From Sulfuricurvum sp. (GTDB taxonomy: Bacteria > Campylobacterota > Campylobacteria > Campylobacterales > Sulfurimonadaceae), in NCBI GenBank assembly GCA_030692765.1, contig JAUYUB010000019.1, forward strand, positions 16,477-80,476: DNA of 64,000 nucleotides, written 5' to 3'. Positions 55,305 through 61,796 of this stretch are shown here, piece after piece. Below the pieces are notes generated by a model. The model saw only the letters and a list, made by a program, of their open reading frames with translations. It was not told the DNA's origin and made no database searches. Each line of letters begins with the position of its first letter. The first letter of the stretch is position 1. A program made the translations under genes and the position numbers.

Positions 55305-55457
55305 TCAATAAATCTTCTCTACCGCCGATACCTTATTCGCTTCGGCGAGTTTCATATATCGCAACGTCATCTTAATATCCCGATGATTCATAAGCTTTTG
55401 AATTTCAAACAGGGGTATTTGATTAATGGCTAGGTGTGAGGCAAAATTATAGCGGAA
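55305..55457 (-). pseudogene. C-terminal remnant of a tyrosine recombinase (phage-type integrase)
   Basis: Translating the minus strand up to TGA 55305-55307 gives about 50 residues reading ...FRYNFASHLAINQ... then IQKLMNHRDIKMTLRYMKLA, and ending AVEKIY. This is the typical integrase C-terminus: the second catalytic Arg box (usually HxLRHxFASHL), the LLGHxD-type His and the nucleophilic Tyr in TLRY. There is no start codon and no N-terminal or middle catalytic part. Upstream the frame runs into the Cys-rich gene, which is read in a different frame. A leftover from a past integration. Confidence 0.8.
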
Positions 55458-55465
55458 CTTACAAT

Positions 55466-55801
55466 TTAAGCGCAGCCACAACCGGTTCCACAGCTGTCAT
55501 TACCAGACTTGTCGGTAGATTCAAGGGTCCACTCATCCGTAGAGCCGCAACCGACATCACAGCTAACACCAGTACTGCAACCAGAGACAGCAGTAGCATT
55601 GATAGTGACTCTGATCACAAAGTTGTCATCTTCAGCTTTTTGGGAATAGAACTTATGTCGACCACAGAACTCTTCATTCATGAGTTCAGCTACAATATTT
55701 GCATATTGATAAGCTTCCCGTTGCGTATTAAAGGTATTCTTATTGGTGTATTCACTTTTTTTAAAACAGGCACATTCATGTTCCATCATTACTGTATACA
55801 T
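55466..55801 (-). CDS. Small protein with a cysteine-rich C-terminal tail
   Basis: 111 residues with nine cysteines, at 10, 12, 46, 75, 81, 85, 104, 108 and 110. The N-terminal part (about 1-68) looks like a small folded alpha/beta domain with an ECAC pair. The tail is Gly/Ser/Thr/Cys-rich and ends CGTGCGCA, which suggests metal or Fe-S binding. There is no signal peptide. ATG 55801 is supported by AAGGA about 10 bases upstream. I do not recognise a named family. Its 3' end abuts the recombinase remnant, and a perfect dyad lies upstream. Confidence 0.7.
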   Translation of the reverse strand: MYTVMMEHECACFKKSEYTNKNTFNTQREAYQYANIVAELMNEEFCGRHKFYSQKAEDDNFVIRVTINATAVSGCSTGVSCDVGCGSTDEWTLESTDKSGNDSCGTGCGCA

Positions 55802-55835
55802 AGAAGTATTTCCTTTTGATTATTAAACCATGAAG

Positions 55836-55863
55836 TATAGTTATTATAAGCGAAATAACTATA
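55836..55863. promoter_or_regulatory. Perfect dyad upstream of the Cys-rich gene
   Basis: TATAGTTATT (55836-55845) and AATAACTATA (55854-55863) form a perfect 10-base inverted repeat around 8 bases. It sits 35 bases upstream of the minus-strand start at 55801, where a repressor operator or promoter would be. No known operator was recognised. Confidence 0.5.
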
Positions 55864-55914
55864 TTTTTAAAAAAGTAATTGTTATTTATAAAAGTCTTTT
55901 TACTTTAGAGGCAT

Positions 55915-55942
55915 AAGTTACGAATGAGATCATCCGTAACTT
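55915..55942. terminator. Long dyad between the 68-residue gene and the Cys-rich gene
   Basis: AAGTTACG (55915-55922) with CGTAACTT (55935-55942). The pairing continues after one mismatch through ATGA/TCAT, leaving a 2-base centre. It lies just past the 3' end of the gene at 56000-56206, so a terminator is the simplest reading, but there is no T tract and an operator is possible. Confidence 0.45.
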
Positions 55943-55999
55943 TAATATGGATAATACCAGTGAATGCTAAGAATATGAAACTGGGCTATTTATATAGCT

Positions 56000-56206
56000 T
56001 TATTTTGTTTCTTCACTTTGCATTAAAAAAGCAGTTTCATTGAGCAATTCGATGATAGTGCTTTTTTCTTTATCGGTTAATGACCCTGAACCTTGGAACA
56101 AGTCCATTTCTCTTAAAGCTTCCAGTATATGTCCCTTGGCAGTAATATAGGCATTTTTTGCTTCTGGGCTCAATGCTTCTAATTTTACATGGTTTTCTTT
56201 AGTCAT
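56000..56206 (-). CDS. Small hypothetical protein, 68 residues
   Basis: A predicted helical, soluble, acidic protein without cysteines or membrane segments (ALSPEAKNAYITAKGHILEAL). ATG 56206 is chosen because AGGAG lies just upstream; the frame extends further 5' to a start at 56293, but without a ribosome site. No family is recognised. It is transcribed in the same direction as the Cys-rich gene, about 200 bases ahead of it. Confidence 0.65.
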   Translation of the reverse strand: MTKENHVKLEALSPEAKNAYITAKGHILEALREMDLFQGSGSLTDKEKSTIIELLNETAFLMQSEETK

Positions 56207-56414
56207 CGTATGACTCCTATTTTCAAGATAACCTATTATGCCAAAACTAAAATATGATATAGATTGATATATTTTTGATGGATATAAATGCAATCAGAAA
56301 GAAAAGATCTATTCTTTTATTACTTTTCGTGGCGTAATGCTTATTTCTCGATTGTTGTATAAAATTTTATAAAATATGCTACACTACAATCATGTCAACA
56401 CATAAGGATTTATT

Positions 56415-56546
56415 ATGGACTTATATACAGTTGGGCTTGTTATAGCCGTTGTTGTAGCATTTGGAATTGGATTGATGGTGGATGTGGATGAATTTGCGGG
56501 AGGTATATTCTCAAAATTAAAAGGTGATAAAGATAAAGATGAGTGA
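56415..56546 (+). CDS. Single-pass membrane miniprotein, 43 residues
   Basis: Starts at ATG 56415 with AAGGA (56404-56408) at ideal spacing and ends TGA 56544-56546. One hydrophobic helix (about 5-22, TVGLVIAVVVAFGIGLMV) is followed by an acidic patch and a Lys/Asp tail (KGDKDKDE). A strong hairpin terminator follows directly, so it looks like a complete single-gene unit. The function is unknown. Confidence 0.6.
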   Translation: MDLYTVGLVIAVVVAFGIGLMVDVDEFAGGIFSKLKGDKDKDE

Positions 56547-56558
56547 CTTCTTTGGATG

Positions 56559-56600
56559 CCTCAATATTATTTTTGATATTGAGGAAAAGTTTTGTTTTTT
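56559..56600 (+). terminator. Rho-independent terminator of the miniprotein gene
   Basis: CCTCAATAT (56559-56567) pairs with ATATTGAGG (56576-56584), a perfect 9-bp stem, then AAAAGTTTTGTTTTTT. It faces purE, which converges from the right. Confidence 0.7.
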
Positions 56601-56612
56601 AGGGGTGACTAA

Positions 56613-57137
56613 TTATTTTACCATCTCTTTTAAGTATTGTTTGTATGCAACTTTTTGCAATTTCTCTGATTTTTGTTCTACTTCACTTTTTAGCTTATTT
56701 TTATAGACTGCAATCTTTTGTCTGAGAGAAGCGTCGCCAGAGCCAATGATCTGAGCCGCTAAGATTCCTGCATTTTTTGCGCCGTTAATCGCTACGGTGG
56801 CAACTGGTACACCACCTGGCATTTGTACAATAGACAACAGTGAATCCATTCCATCCAATGAAGAAGATCTTACGGGAACACCAATGACGGGTAATACTGT
56901 CAAAGAAGCAACCATACCTGGTAAATGAGCGGCACCCCCGGCTCCGGCAATAATAACTTTGATGCCTCTCTCTTCAGCGCTGGTAGAATATGCAACCAGT
57001 TTTTCAGGTGTTCTATGGGCAGAAACGATGTCTACTTCATAGTCAATTCCAAACTCTTCACACATCTCAATGGCAGCACGCATAACTGGTAAGTCAGAGT
57101 CGCTTCCCATAATAATTCCAACTAATGCTTTACTCAT
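56613..57137 (-). CDS. purE: 5-(carboxyamino)imidazole ribonucleotide mutase
   Basis: Class I PurE: converts N5-CAIR to CAIR in purine synthesis. 174 residues. [10 protein letters not shown] binds the phosphate, SAHRTPE and [11 protein letters not shown] are the active-site loops. It is translated together with purK (4-base overlap), and PurK supplies its substrate, which confirms class I. The C-terminal Lys/Glu-rich helix is longer than in E. coli. Confidence 0.96.
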   Translation of the reverse strand: MSKALVGIIMGSDSDLPVMRAAIEMCEEFGIDYEVDIVSAHRTPEKLVAYSTSAEERGIKVIIAGAGGAAHLPGMVASLTVLPVIGVPVRSSSLDGMDSLLSIVQMPGGVPVATVAINGAKNAGILAAQIIGSGDASLRQKIAVYKNKLKSEVEQKSEKLQKVAYKQYLKEMVK

Positions 57138-58285
57138 ATTTTTTTACTTCCTTTTACTTTTAACATGACTTTTGCTTTCATGGCTTTTTTAAATGCTTCA
57201 TCAATATCATCATCCAAGACGGTAATGTGTCCCATCTTCCTAAATGGCTTGGTATAGGTTTTACCGTAAAAGTGAAAGGATAATTCAGGGATCCGAAGTG
57301 CATCACGAATGCCTTCAATCATGGGCTCTCCCTCATAGCCTTCTTCGCCTAATAGGTTGACCATCACAGCCGGAGACATCAGTTTGGTTGAACCAAGTGG
57401 TAGATTGGTGACGGCTCTAATAATTTGTTCAAACTGCGATGTGGCACAAGCCTCAACCGTGTAGTGCCCGGAATTATGAGGTCTTGGAGCAATCTCATTG
57501 ACCAGCACATCACCGCTTTTCGTCAAGAAAAATTCTACTCCAAAAATTCCAACACCATCCAGCACTTCAATACATTTTACAGATAGCTCTACTACTTTGT
57601 CGGTGATCTCTTTGGAGATTCTAGCCGGAGCCATGACGATATCACAAATATTGGTTCTATCATCAAACAGCATCTCTACGACGGGATAGCATTTGATCTC
57701 GCCTTCTATGTTTCTGGCTATGATAATCGCCAGTTCTTTATCAATATCTACCAATTCTTCAATAAAAGATTCGGTTTGAATGCAGTTTTTAATTGCTTCA
57801 GGTGTTTTGAGCATCATGACACCCTTGCCATCATACCCTTCTCTTTTTGCTTTTTGAATAACGGGAAATCCAAAGCTGGCGAGATCTTCTTGGGTTTCTA
57901 CATTTTTGTATTTTGGTACCGGAATACCTCGTTCATCTAATAGTTTTTTTTGTTCATACTTATTTTGAATCAACTCCATTACGTAAGGGGAGGGATGAAT
58001 ATTGTGCCCATTGTCATACAGCTTTTTTAAAATACTCGTATCGACATGTTCCGTTTCAAACGTTGTCACATCGCTCTCTTGGACAAGCTGTTCTAGTTTT
58101 TCTTTATCGTGAAAACCGCCCATGATATGTTTATCTGAAACCTGAGCAGCAGGACAGTTGAATGTCGGATCTAAAATCGTAACGTGAAAGCCCATCTTTT
58201 TGGCTTTTTGAGACATGATTTTACCTAGCTGCCCCCCGCCGATAATGCCTAGTTTTAGATTAGAATAGTTAAAATTTTTATCCAT
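57134..58285 (-). CDS. purK: N5-carboxyaminoimidazole ribonucleotide synthase
   Basis: ATP-grasp enzyme that carboxylates AIR with bicarbonate. 383 residues. The N-terminal preATP-grasp domain starts [13 protein letters not shown]. The ATP-grasp core has [10 protein letters not shown] and the metal-binding [14 protein letters not shown], with a C-terminal barrel-sandwich domain. ATG 58285 has AGAG upstream. First gene of purK-purE, divergent from the AraC-type regulator across a 151-base gap with two palindromes. Confidence 0.95.
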   Translation of the reverse strand: MDKNFNYSNLKLGIIGGGQLGKIMSQKAKKMGFHVTILDPTFNCPAAQVSDKHIMGGFHDKEKLEQLVQESDVTTFETEHVDTSILKKLYDNGHNIHPSPYVMELIQNKYEQKKLLDERGIPVPKYKNVETQEDLASFGFPVIQKAKREGYDGKGVMMLKTPEAIKNCIQTESFIEELVDIDKELAIIIARNIEGEIKCYPVVEMLFDDRTNICDIVMAPARISKEITDKVVELSVKCIEVLDGVGIFGVEFFLTKSGDVLVNEIAPRPHNSGHYTVEACATSQFEQIIRAVTNLPLGSTKLMSPAVMVNLLGEEGYEGEPMIEGIRDALRIPELSFHFYGKTYTKPFRKMGHITVLDDDIDEAFKKAMKAKVMLKVKGSKKI

Positions 58286-58300
58286 AGGTTCTCTTTATAA

Positions 58301-58312
58301 ACTGTATACAGT
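58301..58312. promoter_or_regulatory. 12-base palindrome before purK
   Basis: ACTGTATACAGT is a perfect palindrome, 16 bases upstream of the purK start and overlapping the probable -10 area on the minus strand. It could be an operator. It does not match the 16-base spacing of the purine repressor, and the binder is unknown. Confidence 0.4.
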
Positions 58313-58351
58313 ATTTTAACCTAACAACTTTGTTAACCGTATAAGCTTTAA

Positions 58352-58372
58352 AGATAACTTCTAAAGTTATCT
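58352..58372. promoter_or_regulatory. 21-base dyad in the purK-araC-type gap
   Basis: AGATAACTT-CTA-AAGTTATCT, a perfect 9-base inverted repeat with a 3-base centre, about 52 bases before the -10 of the regulator gene. A candidate operator for this divergent region. Confidence 0.45.
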
Positions 58373-58423
58373 ATTATTGTTATTATTATTTACTTTTTCG
58401 TCACTAGTAATTGCTTTATTCGA

Positions 58424-58429
58424 TATAAT
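58424..58429 (+). promoter_or_regulatory. -10 box immediately before the AraC-type regulator
   Basis: TATAAT ends only 7 bases before ATG 58437, so transcription would begin at or next to the start codon. No ribosome site is visible between them. Confidence 0.5.
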
Positions 58430-58436
58430 AAAATTT

Positions 58437-59312
58437 ATGAAAAGAAAAACGCTGAATAAAAAAACGAAGATATCAAATGATATTCTCTTTTACATCTACA
58501 AAAATATCGAGCTGGATATCAATATGGATGAACTTGCCCAGAGTTTTAACATCAGCAAGTTTTACATGCACAAGATATTTAAAGAGATCTTTGGCAGAAA
58601 TATCTATGAGAGTATTAAATCGATAAGGCTTCAAAAAGCATCAACACTTCTTTTAACAAATAAATATTCCACCATAACCGCTATCGCCTCGTTGTGTGGA
58701 TACAGTTCACAAACATCCTTTATCCGTGTATTCAAAGAGCGCTTTTTGATGACGCCGACGGCATGGAGGAACGGCGGCTATAAGACATACTCAAAAAATA
58801 TACTGGAAGAGTCACCCAAAGCAAAAGAGTCAAATGCTAACTTCGACAACCTTGAACCAAGTATCGTTAAAATGCCAGAAATTGAAGCGTATTATATAAG
58901 ACATCGTGGATACAACGATCAGATCAAGCAGACGTGGCAAAAAATACAGACATGGGCTTTTAGTAATGATATAGAGAACTATAAGCACATTGCGTTATTT
59001 CATGATAATCCGGCCATAACGCATCTGGATGAATGTCAATATGTCGCTTGCATCCAAGTCGAAAATGACACGGTAACCGATAATGAGCGACTGCCTAAAT
59101 TTAAAATATCCGATGGAACGTTTGCTAAATTTGATCTACATGGAACGGATGGTGACTTACTAAAATTTATGCACTGGCTTTACAATGAGTGGCTTCCAAA
59201 CAGTGAATATGATACTACGACCAAACCACCCTATGCGATCTATCAAAAAAATAAATATTTATCAGATGATAATCATTTTGAATTGAGCTTTTATTTGTCT
59301 ATCAAGTTTTAA
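58437..59312 (+). CDS. AraC-family transcription regulator with GyrI-like effector domain
   Basis: 291 residues. An N-terminal AraC/XylS double helix-turn-helix (about 5-110; MDELAQSFNISKFYMHKIF, then ITAIASLCGYSSQTSFIRVFK) is followed by a C-terminal GyrI-like domain (about 140-291; begins PSIVKMPEIEAYYIRHRG), the small-molecule-binding fold found in Rob and BmrR. This order is that of multidrug or stress regulators. No efflux gene is adjacent. The first ATG after the -10 is used; the upstream extension of the frame would start before the promoter. Confidence 0.88.
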   Translation: MKRKTLNKKTKISNDILFYIYKNIELDINMDELAQSFNISKFYMHKIFKEIFGRNIYESIKSIRLQKASTLLLTNKYSTITAIASLCGYSSQTSFIRVFKERFLMTPTAWRNGGYKTYSKNILEESPKAKESNANFDNLEPSIVKMPEIEAYYIRHRGYNDQIKQTWQKIQTWAFSNDIENYKHIALFHDNPAITHLDECQYVACIQVENDTVTDNERLPKFKISDGTFAKFDLHGTDGDLLKFMHWLYNEWLPNSEYDTTTKPPYAIYQKNKYLSDDNHFELSFYLSIKF

Positions 59313-59337
59313 ATCATAGTAAATATATGATAGATGA

Positions 59338-59778
59338 TTACTCGTTATCTTCTTTATGCGATTTAATAAATGCATCGACCAAGGTAGCAAGCAATGTAAA
59401 TGTCTGGGCGTAAGGGTCTTGGGTTTTTATAAATTTATTTTCCAAATAGGTATAGGCGAAGGTCTGTACTTTCTCTTTGCGTTTGGCTATCACTTCTTCT
59501 CCGAGTCCCACTTCTATATGCACGGCATGAGACTCTTTTATTTCGAGAGCATCGATCTTTACAACAAAGATACTGGCATCGGTTTCTCCTAAAGCAAAGC
59601 CCGCTTTCGTCAATTTTTCAGTGACCATGCTCTTTAGTGCGGCTTTTTTGTCTTGATCGAGAAAACCTGCTTCGCTTGCGAAGTAAAGATTTAGTGAATG
59701 GACATGATCAAGTGTATACAATGATGCGCAATGAAGGGAGCTGGAGAATAAAAGTGCTAACAATAATTTTTTCATCAT
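59338..59778 (-). CDS. Exported protein of unknown function
   Basis: 146 residues with a clear signal peptide (MKKLLLALLFSSSLHCAS); a Cys at about residue 17 lies in HCAS, a poor lipobox, so a periplasmic rather than a lipoprotein fate is favoured. The remainder is alpha/beta without cysteines. It overlaps the upstream thioredoxin-like gene by 4 bases (ATGA), so the two are made together. I recognise no family. Confidence 0.65.
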   Translation of the reverse strand: MMKKLLLALLFSSSLHCASLYTLDHVHSLNLYFASEAGFLDQDKKAALKSMVTEKLTKAGFALGETDASIFVVKIDALEIKESHAVHIEVGLGEEVIAKRKEKVQTFAYTYLENKFIKTQDPYAQTFTLLATLVDAFIKSHKEDNE

Positions 59779-60209
59779 TTTTTCTCCGTTTTGTTGCTGC
59801 TTAAAGCATAATCCATATTTTCGATAAATTCATCCGGCTTCATATAGGCAACCGTTTCTTGAACGGACTGCCCATCTTTGGGATTGATGAAAAACACGGC
59901 AGGAATCAGGGGAGCTGAAAATTCTTGTGGATATTTTCCTTTATCCTTGTACTTATCGATGATAATACCTACAAAGCTTTCGTTGGTTTTTGCCATAACA
60001 GTAGAATCAGTAAGCGTTTTTCGCTCGAATTTTTTACACCAAGGACAATAATCGCCTACAATGACCAGCATGACGATCTTATTTTGTTTTTTAGCTGTCT
60101 TGATAGCCATCTCATAGTTTCGTAAATAATTCACTTCAGCAGCAAACTCATCGATTTGAGCTGCATAGATAAAATTCAATAGGGTCAATAGTATCATTAA
60201 AATTTTCAT
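59775..60209 (-). CDS. Exported thioredoxin-like protein
   Basis: 144 residues: signal peptide (about 1-17, MKILMILLTLLNFIYAA) then a thioredoxin fold with the redox pair Cys55-Pro-Trp-Cys58 (GDYCPWCKK) and a cis-Pro in LIPAVFF. It resembles the thioredoxin_7/SoxW-like periplasmic group, which reduces or isomerises disulfides of exported proteins. It is the first gene of a pair with the exported protein downstream. Confidence 0.85.
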   Translation of the reverse strand: MKILMILLTLLNFIYAAQIDEFAAEVNYLRNYEMAIKTAKKQNKIVMLVIVGDYCPWCKKFERKTLTDSTVMAKTNESFVGIIIDKYKDKGKYPQEFSAPLIPAVFFINPKDGQSVQETVAYMKPDEFIENMDYALSSNKTEKK

Positions 60210-60247
60210 TTTATTCCTTCAGTTTGTATAATTTTAGCCAATATGGA

Positions 60248-60457
60248 TTAATTTCCTTTACTGACTTTATTAGGTCTGTAGACTTTATGGGTGGTTTGTT
60301 TGTTCTCACCCCCTCTAAAGATGGGGTCTAATTTGTCTAGTTTTAATTTGCTGGCTTGTTTTTCGTAGGGCATTCCAAAGAAAAAGAAAATAAAATCCCA
60401 AATAAAAATAATCGTCTTGACGCTGTATTTCGTAATAATTGCAAAAATGTTTTTCAA
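60248..60457 (-). CDS. Small hypothetical protein, 69 residues
   Basis: Hydrophobic N-terminal half (about 3-28, with FIWDFIFFFFGMPY), then a basic tail (KVYRPNKVSKGN). Probably one membrane helix with a cytoplasmic basic end. A GGAAAAGG sequence stands upstream of the start. It lies 38 bases before the thioredoxin-like gene on the same strand, so it may head that operon. No family recognised. Confidence 0.6.
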   Translation of the reverse strand: MKNIFAIITKYSVKTIIFIWDFIFFFFGMPYEKQASKLKLDKLDPIFRGGENKQTTHKVYRPNKVSKGN

Positions 60458-60639
60458 ACCTTTTCCTTCATGTTATAGGATTAATAATGTTAGGTTGGAT
60501 TTAACGTTTGAATTATAGGATATGATTCTTACGTTTTAGGTTTTTTTTAGGGTAATATTAAGGGATGTTATTTATACATTAGGTATACTTTTTCAAAGGT
60601 ACGATGTATCAAAAGAAATTATTTCAAGGGGTACGTGAT

Positions 60640-61077
60640 ATGTTTTCAGAATTCAAAAAGTTCTTGGTCAGCGGTAATGTCATCGATATGGCAGTAGGGT
60701 TTATTTTTGGTGCGGCGTTTGCCACGGTGGTGAAATCATTGGTATCGAACATCATCATGCCTCCGGTGGGATTGTTGATGGGAGGTGTCGATTTTTCCTC
60801 ATTGTTTATTGCTTTGGATGGAAAAGAGTATGCTTCATTGGCAGCGCTGGAAGCAGCTGGTGCACCGGCGATCAAGTTGGGCGTATTTGCGAATGATCTT
60901 ATCTCGTTCACAATTTTGGGATTTGTGATGTTTATGATGGTAAAAGCGTATAACAAGCTCAAAGCTGCTCAGCCTGTAGCTGAAACAGCAGCTCCTACGA
61001 CAAAAGTATGTCCAGAGTGTGCCATGGAGATCCCTCTTGCCGCAAAGAAGTGTCCACATTGTGCAACAGCACAATAG
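60640..61077 (+). CDS. mscL: Large-conductance mechanosensitive channel with C-terminal zinc ribbon
   Basis: Opens under membrane tension to release solutes in hypo-osmotic shock. 145 residues. FKKFLVSGNVIDMAVGFIFGAAF is the pore helix region, a second helix lies at about 84-104. In place of the usual short C-terminal helix bundle there is a zinc-ribbon-like end with Cys124, 127, 138 and 141 (VCPECAMEIP ... KKCPHC). ATG 60640 follows AAGGGG; an upstream in-frame ATG at 60604 is less likely. Confidence 0.93.
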   Translation: MFSEFKKFLVSGNVIDMAVGFIFGAAFATVVKSLVSNIIMPPVGLLMGGVDFSSLFIALDGKEYASLAALEAAGAPAIKLGVFANDLISFTILGFVMFMMVKAYNKLKAAQPVAETAAPTTKVCPECAMEIPLAAKKCPHCATAQ

Positions 61078-61114
61078 CTCATTTTTGTCTTAGAATTTAA
61101 ATATTAAAAAGTGT

Positions 61115-61120
61115 TATAAT
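61115..61120 (+). promoter_or_regulatory. -10 box of the secreted basic protein gene
   Basis: TATAAT 22 bases before ATG 61143, so the leader is very short; GGAGG is at 61134-61138. Confidence 0.5.
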
Positions 61121-61142
61121 ATACAAAATTGTGGAGGATAAC

Positions 61143-61763
61143 ATGAAACAGTTACTATGTATTACTGCAATAGCAGGGTGTTTAAGTACAGGGTTAGTTG
61201 CCGCTAATTACGATATCGGGATTTCGGGTTCGGATCGTGGTATTGACGGTTTTAGTCTTTCGGTTGGTAATTATTACAACGTACCCAGACAAGAGATCAT
61301 GATCATTGAACGCTCTATTCCTAGAAGTGAGATGAGTGTCATATACTATTTGGCCGATAGATCACGTCGAGATGCACGCTATATTACGGATTTGCGTTTG
61401 AGAGGGATCAGCTGGTGGGATATCAGTCTTCGTCTTGGACTTGATCCGCACAGCTTGTATGTGGTTGACAGCCATAGATATACTCACCCTCCATACGGCA
61501 AAGCTTATGGATACGATAAACATAAAAGACATCGTTTAGGGGATGCCGAGATTGTTGATCTCGTCAATGTTCGCTTTTTATCTGATTATCACCATATAAG
61601 TGTGGATGAGGTAATTGATCGCCGACGCAAAGGGGCAGATTATTATCGCATTCACGAAGAGTATCGAGGGAAAAAAGAGCGGGTAGAGCATCGTCAAGAA
61701 CGTAGAGAAGATCGACGTGACAACCGAGGGGAAAAAGGGCACGGCAATCCTCATGAGCGTTAA
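61143..61763 (+). CDS. Secreted basic protein of unknown function
   Basis: 206 residues with a signal peptide (about 1-20, MKQLLCITAIAGCLSTGLVAA). A middle region has two helical repeats with alternating charge (YYLADRSRRDARYITDLRLRG and a second around ADYYRIHEEYRG). The C-terminal 30 residues are extremely rich in Arg, Glu, Asp and His (RQERREDRRDNRGEK), probably disordered. No enzyme motif is seen. ATG 61143 rather than an upstream TTG is favoured by the signal peptide. Confidence 0.65.
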   Translation: MKQLLCITAIAGCLSTGLVAANYDIGISGSDRGIDGFSLSVGNYYNVPRQEIMIIERSIPRSEMSVIYYLADRSRRDARYITDLRLRGISWWDISLRLGLDPHSLYVVDSHRYTHPPYGKAYGYDKHKRHRLGDAEIVDLVNVRFLSDYHHISVDEVIDRRRKGADYYRIHEEYRGKKERVEHRQERREDRRDNRGEKGHGNPHER

Positions 61764-61780
61764 AGAGTCGTAGGACTCTT
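61763..61780. terminator. Hairpin between convergent genes
   Basis: AAGAGTC-GTAG-GACTCTT, a perfect 7-bp stem directly at the stop of the secreted protein gene and 17 bases before the 3' end of the histidine kinase gene. It may serve both strands. Confidence 0.55.
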
Positions 61781-61796
61781 GCGTGAAAGGATGGGG

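Noticed and set aside
55436..55819. 127-codon plus-strand frame opposite the Cys-rich gene
   Set aside because: No ribosome site; the minus-strand gene has a good site and sensible composition, so this is its shadow.
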